A stretch of DNA of 32,658 nucleotides from Olleya marilimosa CAM030 (GCF_000518485.1 NZ_KI912443.1:341725-374382); one strand, 5' to 3'. Counted from the first letter of the stretch, positions 1 to 8,090 are shown. The notes: a model not told the origin generated them from the sequence alone. Translations and numbers: made by a program.

Positions 1-2600
1 ATAGCAGTTTCGTTAGCGGTAATAGCAGAGTTTTGAGTTGTTTGCTCAGCTTCTAAAGCATCAATACTATTTGTGTTAGTTGTAATATTTGCAGTGTTAT
101 CTGCAATAGTCGTGTTTTGTGTGATTTGCTCAGCTTCTAAAGCATCAATACTATCTGTATTTGTTGTAATATTTGCAGTATTGTCTGCAATAGTAGTGTT
201 CTGCGTGATTTGCTCAGCTTCTAAAGCATCAATATCATCAGCGTTCTCTGTGATTTGAGATTGCAATGCTGAATCATCAAAAGGTGTGACGCTTAAATCG
301 AAGTCGTTACCATTAGCAGAAACCGTAACAGAACCATCCGTTGACTCTACAGTTTGTAACTCGTTAGTTGCGTCTGTATCTTCATCAGTAGTAATGTGGT
401 TCGCAATAGCAGTTTCGTTAGCAGTTATAGCAGAGTTTTGCGTGATTTGTTCAGCTTCTAAAGCGTCAATACTATCTGTGTTGGTTGTAATATTTGCAGT
501 ATTATCTGCAATAGTTGTGTTTTGTGTGATTTGTTCTGCTTCGATAGCATCAATATCGTCTGCATTTTCTGTGATTTGAGATTGAAGCGCAGCATCATCA
601 AAAGGTGTTACGCTTAAATCAAAGTCGTTACCATTAGCAGAAACCGTAACAGAACCATCAGTAGATTCTACCGTTTGAATTTCATTAGTTGCATCAGTAT
701 CTTCATCAGCAGTAATATGGTCAGCAATTGCAGTTTCGTTGGCAGTAATAGCAGAGTTTTGTGTGATTTGCTCAGCTTCTAAAGCGTCAATACTATCTGT
801 GTTAGTTGTAATATTTGCAGAGTTATCTGCAATAGTAGTGTTTTGTGTGATTTGTTCTGCTTCGATAGCATCAATATCGTCTGCATTTTCTGTGATTTGA
901 GATTGCAATGCTGTATCATCAAAAGGTGTTACGCTTAAATCGAAGTCATTACCATTAGCAGAAACCGTAACAGAACCATTAGTAGATTCTACCGTTTGAA
1001 TTTCATTAGTTGCGTCTGTATCTTCATCAGTAGTAATGTGGTCAGCAATAGCAGTTTCGTTAGTAGTTATAGCTGAGTTTTGCGTGATTTGTTCAGCTTC
1101 TAAAGCATCAATACTATCTGTGTTAGTTGTAATATTTGCAGTATTGTCTGCAATAGTTGTGTTTTGTGTGATTTGTTCGGCTTCAATCGCATCAATATCA
1201 TCTGCGTTTTGTGTGATTTGAGATTGCAATGCTGTATCATCAAAAAGTGTGACGCTTAAATCGAAGTCGTTACCATTAGCAGTTACAGCAACAGAACCAT
1301 CAGTAGATTCTACCGTTTGAATTTCATTAGTTGCGTCTGTATCTTCATCAGCAGTAATGTGGTCAGCAATAGCAGTTTCGTTAGCAGTAATAGCAGAGTT
1401 TTGCGTGATTTGCTCAGCTTCTAAAGCGTCAATACTATCTGTGTTAGTTGTAATATTTGCAGTATTATCTGCAATAGTTGTGTTTTGTGTGATTTGCTCA
1501 GCTTCGATAGCATCAATATCATCAGCGTTTTGTGTGATTTGAGATTGCAATGCTGTATCATCAAAAGGTATGACGCTTAAATCAAAGTCGTTACCATTAG
1601 CAGAAACCGTAACAGAACCATCAGTAGATTCTACCGTTTGTAACTCGTTAGTAGCATCAGTATCTTCATCAGCAGTAATGTGGTCAGCAATAGCAGTTTC
1701 GTTAGCGGTAATAGCAGAGTTTTGAGTTGTTTGCTCAGCTTCTAAAGCATCAATACTATTTGTGTTAGTTGTAATATTTGCAGTATTGTCAGCTATAGTT
1801 GTATTTTGAGTAATCTGTTCTGCTACAATAGCATCAATATCATCAGCGTTTTGTGTGATTTGAGATTGCAATGCTGTATCATCAAAAGGTGTTACGCTTA
1901 AATCAAAGTCGTTACCATTAGCAGAAACCGTAACAGAGCCATCAGTTGACTCTACCGTTTGAATTTCATTAGTTGCGTCTGTATCTTCATCAGCAGTAAT
2001 GTGATCAGCAATAGCAGTTTGATTAGCAGTAATAGCAGTGTTTTGAGTTGTTTGCTCAGCTTCTAAAGCGTCAATACTATTTGTGTTAGTTGTGATGTTT
2101 GCAGTATTATCTGCAATAGATGTATTTTGAGTAATCTGTTCGGCTTCAATCGCATCAATATCATCTGCATTTTCTGTGATTTGAGATTGGAGTGCAGTAT
2201 CATCAAAAGGTGTTACACTTAAATCAAAGTCGTTACCATTAACAGAAACCGTAACAGAGCCATCAGTAGATTCTACCGTTTGTAATTCGTTAGTTGCATC
2301 AGTATCTTCATCAGTAGTAATATGGTCAGCAATAGCAGTTTCGTTAGCAGTTATAGCAGAGTTTTGTGTGATCTGCTCAGCTACTAAAGCATCAATACTA
2401 TTTGTGTTAGTTGTAATATTTGCAGTATTGTCTGCAATAGTTGTGTTTTGTGTGATTTGTTCTGCTTCGATAGCATCAATATCATCAGCGTTCTCTGTGA
2501 TTTGAGATTGCAGTGCAGTATCATCAAAAGGTGTGACGCTTAAATCGAAGTCATTACCATTAGCAGAAACCGTAACAGAACCATCCGTTGACTCTACAGT
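1..2600 (-). repeat. 321-bp tandem repeat array, distal block (8 units plus a partial)
   Basis: The landmark cgcttaaatc, or its one-base variant, recurs at 290, 611, 932, 1253, 1574, 1895, 2216 and 2537, exactly 321 bp apart each time (107 codons, in frame). In protein order each unit has a NELQTVESTDGSVTVSANG strand-like part, a FDDTALQSQITENADDID part, and two EAEQITQN helical modules 84 bp (28 residues, four heptads) apart. It ends in ANETAIADH and a TDEDTDAT linker. Units are near identical and differ mainly by single-base changes. The leftmost visible unit carries a third EAEQ module, an 84-bp expansion. Confidence 0.9.
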
Positions 2601-5330
2601 TTGTAACTCGTTAGTAGTGTCATTATCATTATCAGCTATAGAGAACGTAGTAGAGACATTATCTTCATTTATATAAGTAAATGTTTGGTTTCCGTTGTCT
2701 GTAAGTGAAGTTGTAGTTTCTAAGGCTGAAACATCAATTGTGATTGGGTTTCCGTCATTATTACTAAATGTATAAGTTCCATCAGTGTTTTCGGTTAAAG
2801 TAGCTTTACTAACTATATCAATAGTTCCATTAGGTTTTATTAAGCTAAACGTCCCGTTATTATTATCAATTAATTGAATATTATCTACATAAGATTTAGG
2901 GGTTGCATCAGTTGCATTAATAGGACTTCCAAGATCAGTAACAGTATTCCCATTCATGTCTAAATTTCCAACCATCGTGTCTCCTGTAACATTTACATAT
3001 CTTGGATCGTATAATGCTGCATTAAAAGGGTCGATTGCAATCCATTCCATGTTATCTGCATCATATATGTATGTGTTTCCTACTTGAGCAGGATCTGGAG
3101 CGTCGCTATTTACCACATATATATCTCCTTCTTGAGGTGTTCCTCCAATTTCAATAGTTCCAAAATCTCCAGTTGTTGTTGTAGGACCAGTGTATACGTT
3201 TCCAATTGGAATATTTACATTACCACTTTCGTCAGGAACGCTTCCGTTAACAGTTGCTACTCTTGGTCCATAAACCCATTGTGAACCATCCCAATATATT
3301 TCGTCATTAGCATTTACTCCATCTGCAAACATAGGAAGTGTGATTTGTCCAGTTAAGTCAACAACATTTCCGAAAGTTGCTGGATTAGATAAAACTAATT
3401 CAGGACCATTTAGCGAAATGTCTTGTAACTCGTTAGTAGCATCAGTGTCTTCATCAGCAGTAATATGGTCAGCAATAGCAGTTTGATTAGCAGTAATAGC
3501 AGAGTTTTGTGTGATTTGTTCAGCTTCTAAAACGTCAATACTATCTGTGTTTGTTGTAATATTTGCAGTATTGTCTGCAATAGTTGTGTTTTGAGTAATC
3601 TGTTCTGCTTCGATAGCATCAATATCATCTGCGTTTTGTGTGATTTGAGATTGCAATGCTGTATCATCAAAAGGTGTTACGCTTAAATCAAAATCGTTAC
3701 CATTAGCGGTAACAGCAACAGAACCATCCGTTGACTCTACAGTTTGTAACTCGTTAGTAGCATCAGTATCTTCATCAGCAGTAATATGGTCAGCAATAGC
3801 AGTTTGATTAGCAGTAATAGCGGTATTTTGAGTTGTTTGCTCAGCTTCTAAAGCGTCAATACTATCTGTGTTTGTTGTAATATTTGCAGTATTATCTGTA
3901 ATAGTTGAGTTTTGCGTAACCTGCTCAGATTCAATCGCATCAATATCATCAGCGTTCTCTGTGATTTGAGATTGCAGTGCAGTATCATCAAAAGGTGTTA
4001 CGCTTAAATCAAAGTCGTTACCATTAGCAGAAACCGTAACAGAGCCATCAGTTGACTCTACAGTTTGTAACTCGTTAGTTGCATCAGTGTCTTCATCAGT
4101 AGTAATATGGTCAGCAATTGCAGTTTCGTTAGCAGTAATAGCAGAGTTTTGCGTGATTTGCTCAGCTTCTAGAGCGTCAATACTATCTGTGTTTGTTGTA
4201 ATATTTGCAGTATTGTCTGCAATAGTTGTGTTTTGTGTGATTTGTTCGGCTTCAATAGCTTCAATATCATCAGCGTTCTCTGTGATTTGAGATTGCAATG
4301 CTGTATCATCAAAAGGTGTTACGCTTAAATCGAAGTCGTTACCATTAGCAGAAACCGTAACAGAGCCATCAGTAGATTCTACCGTTTGTAATTCGTTAGT
4401 TGCATCAGTGTCTTCATCAGTAGTAATGTGGTCAGCAATAGCAGTTTCGTTAGCGGTAATAGCAGTATTTTGAGTTGATTGCTCAGCTTCTAAAGCGTCA
4501 ATACTATCTGTGTTTGTTGTAATATTTGCAGTATTGTCTGCAATAGTTGTGTTTTGTGTGATTTGTTCGGCTTCAATCGCATCAATATCGTCTGCATTTT
4601 CTGTGATTTGAGATTGCAATGCTGTATCATCAAAAGGTGTTATGCTTAAATCAAAGTCGTTACCATTAGCAGAAACTGTAACAGAGCCATCAGTAGATTC
4701 TACAGTTTGTAACTCGTTAGTTGCATCAGTATCTTCATCAGTAGTAATATGGTCAGCAATAGCAGTTTGGTTAGCAGTAATAGCAGAGTTTTGCGTGATT
4801 TGCTCAGCTTCTAAATTGTTAATGTTAGCAGTATTAGTTGCAACTTCAGCACTTTCATCTAACGATGATAGATCAGCAGTAATAGTTCCGCCAGCATCAG
4901 TTAATTCTAAATTTGTGCCATTAAGGTTTAAACCTGTGTTAAGCTCGTTAGTGCTATCCGAATCAGCATCACTAAAAGAAATTGTGGTGTCTAATCCAGA
5001 TTCGTCTGTATAGGTAAACGTACCATCGTTATTTGATACGATTGATGTAACCGTTTCATTAGCCATAACATCAACACACAAGCTATTCCAAGCATTGTTG
5101 TTATATTGAAATAAACAGTCTTCATCTGTATTATACGCTATTGCACCTTCAAGAGGTGTTATAGCGTTCATTTGGGCTGTTGTAATCCTTGTAACAACAA
5201 GTGTTTTGGTCGTGCTTTCTAATTCAAGGACTGAATTTTGATCAATATCCTGTGGATTTTCACCAATCTTAACTTGTGCAAACACGTTAGTCGTGATTAG
5301 GATGGCTAAAAGAAGTAGAATTTTTTTCAT
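1..5330 (-). CDS. Giant repetitive secreted fibre/adhesin-like protein, C-terminus beyond window
   Basis: Reading the minus strand from the ATG at 5330, the frame stays open to the left edge (1776 codons visible, no stop), so the gene is 3'-truncated by the window. Residues 1-19 form a signal peptide (MKKILLLLAILITTNVFAQ). Residues about 20-90 resemble the head found on many Bacteroidota surface proteins (LELESTTKTLVVTRITTAQM, then an AYNTDEDCL segment). Residues about 92-165 carry a GTFTYTDESG-type module. A first array of 107-residue repeats follows (about 168-636), then a 274-residue phage-fibre-like insert (637-910), then a second array to the edge. The repeats are rich in Asn, Thr, Asp, Ala and Ile with almost no Cys or aromatics, as in extended fibres. 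Promoter and C-terminal sorting signal are not visible. A surface fibre or adhesin role is inferred from architecture; no enzymatic domain is seen. Confidence 0.85.
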   Translation of the reverse strand, partial: MKKILLLLAILITTNVFAQVKIGENPQDIDQNSVLELESTTKTLVVTRITTAQMNAITPLEGAIAYNTDEDCLFQYNNNAWNSLCVDVMANETVTSIVSNNDGTFTYTDESGLDTTISFSDADSDSTNELNTGLNLNGTNLELTDAGGTITADLSSLDESAEVATNTANINNLEAEQITQNSAITANQTAIADHITTDEDTDATNELQTVESTDGSVTVSANGNDFDLSITPFDDTALQSQITENADDIDAIEAEQITQNTTIADNTANITTNTDSIDALEAEQSTQNTAITANETAIADHITTDEDTDATNELQTVESTDGSVTVSANGNDFDLSVTPFDDTALQSQITENADDIEAIEAEQITQNTTIADNTANITTNTDSIDALEAEQITQNSAITANETAIADHITTDEDTDATNELQTVESTDGSVTVSANGNDFDLSVTPFDDTALQSQITENADDIDAIESEQVTQNSTITDNTANITTNTDSIDALEAEQTTQNTAITANQTAIADHITADEDTDATNELQTVESTDGSVAVTANGNDFDLSVTPFDDTALQSQITQNADDIDAIEAEQITQNTTIADNTANITTNTDSIDVLEAEQITQNSAITANQTAIADHITADEDTDATNELQDISLNGPELVLSNPATFGNVVDLTGQITLPMFADGVNANDEIYWDGSQWVYGPRVATVNGSVPDESGNVNIPIGNVYTGPTTTTGDFGTIEIGGTPQEGDIYVVNSDAPDPAQVGNTYIYDADNMEWIAIDPFNAALYDPRYVNVTGDTMVGNLDMNGNTVTDLGSPINATDATPKSYVDNIQLIDNNNGTFSLIKPNGTIDIVSKATLTENTDGTYTFSNNDGNPITIDVSALETTTSLTDNGNQTFTYINEDNVSTTFSIADNDNDTTNELQTVESTDGSVTVSANGNDFDLSVTPFDDTALQSQITENADDIDAIEAEQITQNTTIADNTANITTNTNSIDALVAEQITQNSAITANETAIADHITTDEDTDATNELQTVESTDGSVTVSVNGNDFDLSVTPFDDTALQSQITENADDIDAIEAEQITQNTSIADNTANITTNTNSIDALEAEQTTQNTAITANQTAIADHITADEDTDATNEIQTVESTDGSVTVSANGNDFDLSVTPFDDTALQSQITQNADDIDAIVAEQITQNTTIADNTANITTNTNSIDALEAEQTTQNSAITANETAIADHITADEDTDATNELQTVESTDGSVTVSANGNDFDLSVIPFDDTALQSQITQNADDIDAIEAEQITQNTTIADNTANITTNTDSIDALEAEQITQNSAITANETAIADHITADEDTDATNEIQTVESTDGSVAVTANGNDFDLSVTLFDDTALQSQITQNADDIDAIEAEQITQNTTIADNTANITTNTDSIDALEAEQITQNSAITTNETAIADHITTDEDTDATNEIQTVESTNGSVTVSANGNDFDLSVTPFDDTALQSQITENADDIDAIEAEQITQNTTIADNSANITTNTDSIDALEAEQITQNSAITANETAIADHITADEDTDATNEIQTVESTDGSVTVSANGNDFDLSVTPFDDAALQSQITENADDIDAIEAEQITQNTTIADNTANITTNTDSIDALEAEQITQNSAITANETAIANHITTDEDTDATNELQTVESTDGSVTVSANGNDFDLSVTPFDDSALQSQITENADDIDALEAEQITQNTTIADNTANITTNTDSIDALEAEQITQNTTIADNTANITTNTNSIDALEAEQTTQNSAITANETA
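2601..3422 (-). other. In-frame 274-residue phage tail-fibre-like insert between the two repeat arrays
   Basis: The spacing of the repeat landmark jumps from 321 to 1143 bp here, which is 321 plus 822, so 274 codons sit between two otherwise consecutive repeat boundaries. Both borders fall directly after NELQ. The insert reads, in order, a DGSQWVYGPR segment, VNGSVPDESGNVNIPIG, GTPQEGDIYVV and an ALYDPRYVNVTGDTMVG stretch. Then come LDMNGNTVTDLGSP and TPKSYVDN, and finally three NGTF/DGTY/NQTF-type strands. The VNG-x-x-P-D-x-x-G-N-V and L-D-M-N-G-N-x-V-x-D-L-G...YVD patterns are familiar from phage tail fibres. That family link is recognition from memory, not a search. Confidence 0.7.
3423..4826 (-). 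repeat. 321-bp tandem repeat array, signal-peptide-proximal block (4 units plus a partial)
   Basis: The same 107-codon unit as the distal block is present, with its landmark at 3680, 4001, 4322 and 4643 (exactly 321 bp apart). The block begins with an isolated NNLEAEQITQN segment near residue 169 and ends at the NELQ that borders the insert. One unit has STQN in place of ITQN and one has a SEQVTQN variant, so the copies have begun to diverge but keep length and frame. Confidence 0.9.
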
Positions 5331-5460
5331 CTTAGGGGTTTTTGATGTAAACATATGTGTAATAACTCTATATCTACGTAAAAACAGTCTTTTGAGTTTT
5401 ACTTGTCGATGAAGTGTTTGAAATACTCGATAAAAAGCATAATAAAAATTAAAATAATAC

Positions 5461-5490
5461 TTGTTAATCTAACAATTAGTACTATTTTTG
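5461..5490 (+). promoter_or_regulatory. Bacteroidota-type promoter of tRNA-Gly
   Basis: TTG at 5461-5463, then 19 nt, then TATTTTTG at 5483-5490 matches the Bacteroidota sigma-A consensus TTG-N19-TAnnTTTG. The tRNA begins 11 nt after the -7 element. Confidence 0.7.
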
Positions 5491-5501
5491 CCTCCGGAAA
5501 T

Positions 5502-5574
5502 GCGAGAGTAGCTCAGTTGGTAGAGCGTCAGCCTTCCAAGCTGAATGTCGCCAGTTCGAACCTGGTCTCTCGCT
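5502..5574 (+). tRNA. tRNA-Gly (anticodon TCC)
   Basis: A full cloverleaf can be folded by eye. The acceptor stem gcgagag (5502-5508) pairs with ctctcgc (5567-5573), the D-arm is gctc...gagc, the anticodon stem tcagc/gctga encloses loop cttccaa with TCC at 5535-5537, and the T-arm has the ttcgaa loop. The 3' CCA is not encoded, as is usual in this phylum. Confidence 0.97.
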
Positions 5575-5578
5575 CAAA

Positions 5579-5609
5579 AGCTTCATCATAACGATGGAGC
5601 TTTTTTTTT
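5579..5609 (+). terminator. Rho-independent terminator of tRNA-Gly
   Basis: agcttcatc (5579-5587) pairs with gatggagct (5593-5601) across a 5-nt loop, with one G-T pair, and is followed by nine T. It lies 4 nt after the tRNA. Confidence 0.85.
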
Positions 5610-5617
5610 GGAATATA

Positions 5618-5658
5618 GTTAGATGTTACTTTATGATCATGATAAAATAACATCTAAT
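5618..5658. repeat. Long imperfect inverted repeat between tRNA-Gly and pepE
   Basis: attagatgtta-type arm 5618-5628 pairs with 5648-5658 (11 bp). After one mismatch (5629/5647) the stem continues with tttat/ataaa (5630-5634 and 5642-5646) around a 7-nt loop. There is no T-tract on either side, so it is not a standard intrinsic terminator. It lies about 50 nt beyond the pepE stop and could end or stabilise that transcript. Confidence 0.6.
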
Positions 5659-5709
5659 TACATGAAAGAAGACTTTATAAGGTTTAATGTAAAGGTTATT
5701 ATTTCACCT

Positions 5710-6417
5710 TTAATTTAATTCATTTAAAAACGTGTCTGTTTCAATTTCATAAGGCTCAGTTCCGTGTTCAAAAACTCTAGCATTTAATTCGCCTTTAAGT
5801 TGTATAGATTGTCCTTTAACTTCTAACCAACTACCTTCCCTAAGTCCAATAACCGGTTGAGTATTAAATTTATGAAACTCCTTAATTCTAGTTTCTCTAG
5901 TTTCTCCCATATGTTTACTAGAAGGGTTAGGATCTAAATAATGAGGATTAATATTAAAAGGCACAAAGCTTAATGTTTTAAAGCTTGGCGGATAAACAAT
6001 TGGCATGTCATTGGTAGTGCACATAGTAAGACCACAAATATTACTTCCAGCACTTGTGCCTAAATAAGGTATACCATTATTTACAGCAGCTTTTAAGGGG
6101 TTGATCAGCTTAAATTTATACAGTGCATTAACTAAAACAAATGTGTTTCCGCCACCAGTAAAAATACCTTTAGCATTTGTAATAGCTTCTATTGGATTTT
6201 TAAATTCGTGTAATCCTTTTACTGTAATACCAATTTTAGCAAAAGCTTTTGCTGCTTTTTTTGTGTATTCATCATGTGTTATACCACTAGGTCTAGCGTA
6301 GGGTACAAAAACAATGTCTTCTATATTTTTAAAATGAAGTTTTAATGTATCTAATAAATAGTCTAAATATTGACCAGAATGAAGTGTTGAAGTACTTGCG
6401 ATTATTAATTGCTTCAT
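5710..6417 (-). CDS. pepE: Dipeptidase E (alpha-aspartyl dipeptidase, family S51)
   Basis: PepE is a cytoplasmic serine peptidase that hydrolyses dipeptides with N-terminal aspartate. The 235-residue length fits the family. The nucleophile elbow GTSAGSN places Ser122, with Asp137 in TNDMPI and His159 in INPHYLD. These are each offset by two from the Salmonella triad Ser120-Asp135-His157. FTGGGNTF (residues 86-93) is the other conserved glycine-rich block. No signal peptide is present. It is a single-gene unit, divergent from the secreted protein gene at 6527 and convergent with tRNA-Gly. The start is the first ATG and gives a normal N-terminus (MKQLIIAST). All key residues are present, so activity is likely. 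Confidence 0.93.
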   Translation of the reverse strand: MKQLIIASTSTLHSGQYLDYLLDTLKLHFKNIEDIVFVPYARPSGITHDEYTKKAAKAFAKIGITVKGLHEFKNPIEAITNAKGIFTGGGNTFVLVNALYKFKLINPLKAAVNNGIPYLGTSAGSNICGLTMCTTNDMPIVYPPSFKTLSFVPFNINPHYLDPNPSSKHMGETRETRIKEFHKFNTQPVIGLREGSWLEVKGQSIQLKGELNARVFEHGTEPYEIETDTFLNELN

Positions 6418-6526
6418 AATTTTAGTTTTTGTAAATTTAGGTATTAGAAGCTTTTAACAAAAGATTATTAATACTTAACATAATAATTTAGCCTAAAAGT
6501 TTTTAATTTACCTAAAATCAACCATC

Positions 6527-7336
6527 ATGAAATCATATATAATTGCATTTTTTCTTTTAGCTTTAAGTTTTGCTAATGCGCAAGACAGTACTAGAGTAGA
6601 GCTTAAAGGTAAGGTTATTGTCGCATCGCCAGATTTAGAGGGTATTACTGTTTATAACTCTTCGTCTAATAAAGGTACAGTAACTAATGCTGACGGAGAG
6701 TTTACTATTAGTGCAAAACTTAATGATAAGATTAGTATTTCGGCATTACAATTTAAGGATTTTACGGTATTAGTGGCTCAGGAGGTTTTAGACTCTAAAC
6801 AAATGAATGTCTTTTTAGTAGAACAAATTAACAAGCTAGATGAGGTTGTTATTTTACCTTATGATTTGTCTGGAGTTTTAGAAGAAGACATTGCAAACAT
6901 CGAAACCTTTAATCCAGATTTAGATGCTATTTATTTTGGAATTGGTGATATAAGTCTTTACGAGTTTGCTGATGATGAATATAGTAAAGTAGAAAATTTA
7001 GCAGCAATGAGTCAGAATGATAGATTGCGATACCAAGCAAACGGAATGTTAATTTTAGGAAGCTTAGTGGATTTGATTTTTAGTAAAAAAAATAAAAATA
7101 AAAAAGAGACAAAAGAAGTCTTATATCAATCAGCATCTTTAAGTGATACATATAACCATAAATATTTTACAGACAATTTTAATATTCCAGAAGCAAAAGT
7201 AGAAGCCTTTATGGTCTATGTAGAAAGTAATAATTTTGATGTTAATTTACTAAACAAAGGTAACGAGATGCAATTAATAGAGCATCTTAACACGCAAAGC
7301 AAAAATTTTTTAAAAGAGAAAGTTGAAAAAAATTAA
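6527..7336 (+). CDS. Secreted protein with carboxypeptidase-regulatory-like N-domain
   Basis: The N-terminus is a signal peptide ending ...LSFANAQ, cleaved near residue 19. Residues about 24-110 read VELKGKV...GITVYNSSS...GTVTNADGEFTI...ISISALQF, the beta-sandwich pattern of carboxypeptidase-regulatory-like (CarboxypepD_reg-like) domains. These are common at the start of Bacteroidota TonB-dependent receptors and envelope proteins. The rest (about 110-269) matches nothing I recognise and has a lysine-rich stretch near residue 190. No receptor barrel or plug follows, so this is a stand-alone envelope protein of unknown role. It overlaps the next gene by 14 bp; the two share the same plan (LDEV after the domain) and look like tandem duplicates. 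Confidence 0.7.
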   Translation: MKSYIIAFFLLALSFANAQDSTRVELKGKVIVASPDLEGITVYNSSSNKGTVTNADGEFTISAKLNDKISISALQFKDFTVLVAQEVLDSKQMNVFLVEQINKLDEVVILPYDLSGVLEEDIANIETFNPDLDAIYFGIGDISLYEFADDEYSKVENLAAMSQNDRLRYQANGMLILGSLVDLIFSKKNKNKKETKEVLYQSASLSDTYNHKYFTDNFNIPEAKVEAFMVYVESNNFDVNLLNKGNEMQLIEHLNTQSKNFLKEKVEKN

Positions 7337-8090
7337 CCTCTTTTTATGTTTTATTTTATTTGTAAGTGTTCAAGCAGCTTACGCTCAGACTGTTGAGTTA
7401 AATGGAACAATTACAGCTGAAGACGATATTGAAAGCATTCATATATTAAATAAAACGTCTTTAACCAATGCAACATCAAGCAAAGACGGAAGCTTTACTA
7501 TTAAGGCTAAATTAAACGATACTATTATATTTTCTGCAGTACAATATACATTACTTACCAAAGTAGTTAGTCAAGAGGATATAACTTCAAAAACAATAGC
7601 AGTCACTTTAAAATTACAAACCAATCAATTAGACGAAGTTTTTTTAAAAAGGTCTTTGTCAGGAAATTTAGAAGACGATTTGTTGCTTCTAGAGGCTAAA
7701 CCAGTAATTAATTTTTATGACGTCGGTATACCTGGTTATCAAGGAAAACAAAAAACATCTGCCGAAAGGGTTTTACATGAAGCAACCACAGGAGGTGGAT
7801 TAATTCCATTAAATCCTTTGCTAAACGGTATATCAGGTCGTACCAAAAAGCTAAAAGAAATTGTAAGACTAGAAAATGATGATGCCTTATTAGTAAGACT
7901 TAAAAATGACTTAAAAGAAGACTTTTTCAAAGACAATCCTTTGGATCAAAAACACCACACAGATTTTTTTTACTTTGTACAAGAAGATCCAGATTTTAGA
8001 AGTGTTTGTAGCAAAAGTAATTTAGATGCTTTAGCTTTTTTTAAAAAGAAATTAGACCAATACAATACTAATTTAGTTACTAAACAATAA
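7323..8090 (+). CDS. Paralogous secreted protein with carboxypeptidase-regulatory-like domain (TTG start)
   Basis: The frame begins at a TTG inside the end of the upstream gene. This start is favoured because it alone gives a complete signal peptide (MKKINLFLCFILFVSVQAAY, then AQ). Residues about 23-105 repeat the plan of the upstream protein: VELNGTI, IHILNKTS, NATSSKDGSFTIKAKLNDTI, ISFSAVQY-like strand, then QLDEVFL. The C-terminal 150 residues share the motif LSGxLExD with the neighbour and are otherwise unrecognised. The 14-bp overlap suggests translational coupling. Function unknown; probably periplasmic or outer-membrane associated. Confidence 0.68.
   Translation: MKKINLFLCFILFVSVQAAYAQTVELNGTITAEDDIESIHILNKTSLTNATSSKDGSFTIKAKLNDTIIFSAVQYTLLTKVVSQEDITSKTIAVTLKLQTNQLDEVFLKRSLSGNLEDDLLLLEAKPVINFYDVGIPGYQGKQKTSAERVLHEATTGGGLIPLNPLLNGISGRTKKLKEIVRLENDDALLVRLKNDLKEDFFKDNPLDQKHHTDFFYFVQEDPDFRSVCSKSNLDALAFFKKKLDQYNTNLVTKQ

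Noticed and set aside
1-4826. Possible CRISPR array because of regular repeats
   Set aside because: The repeated unit is 321 bp of coding sequence with no short repeat/unique spacer alternation.
73-5013. Series of plus-strand ORFs of 61-123 codons in the repeat region, with recurring Cys-Val-Ile-Cys-Ser motifs
   Set aside because: They are antisense to the continuous minus-strand frame, recur with the same 321-bp period, and have no signal, family or start context. They are shadows of the repeat gene.
5403-5591. 62-codon plus-strand ORF
   Set aside because: It translates straight through tRNA-Gly and its terminator; the VAQLVERQ-type peptide is the usual artefact of reading a tRNA.
5461-5709. 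Possible integrated element at tRNA-Gly
   Set aside because: No duplicated tRNA 3' end, integrase or phage genes are seen on either side. The fibre gene's phage-like insert is internal and in frame.
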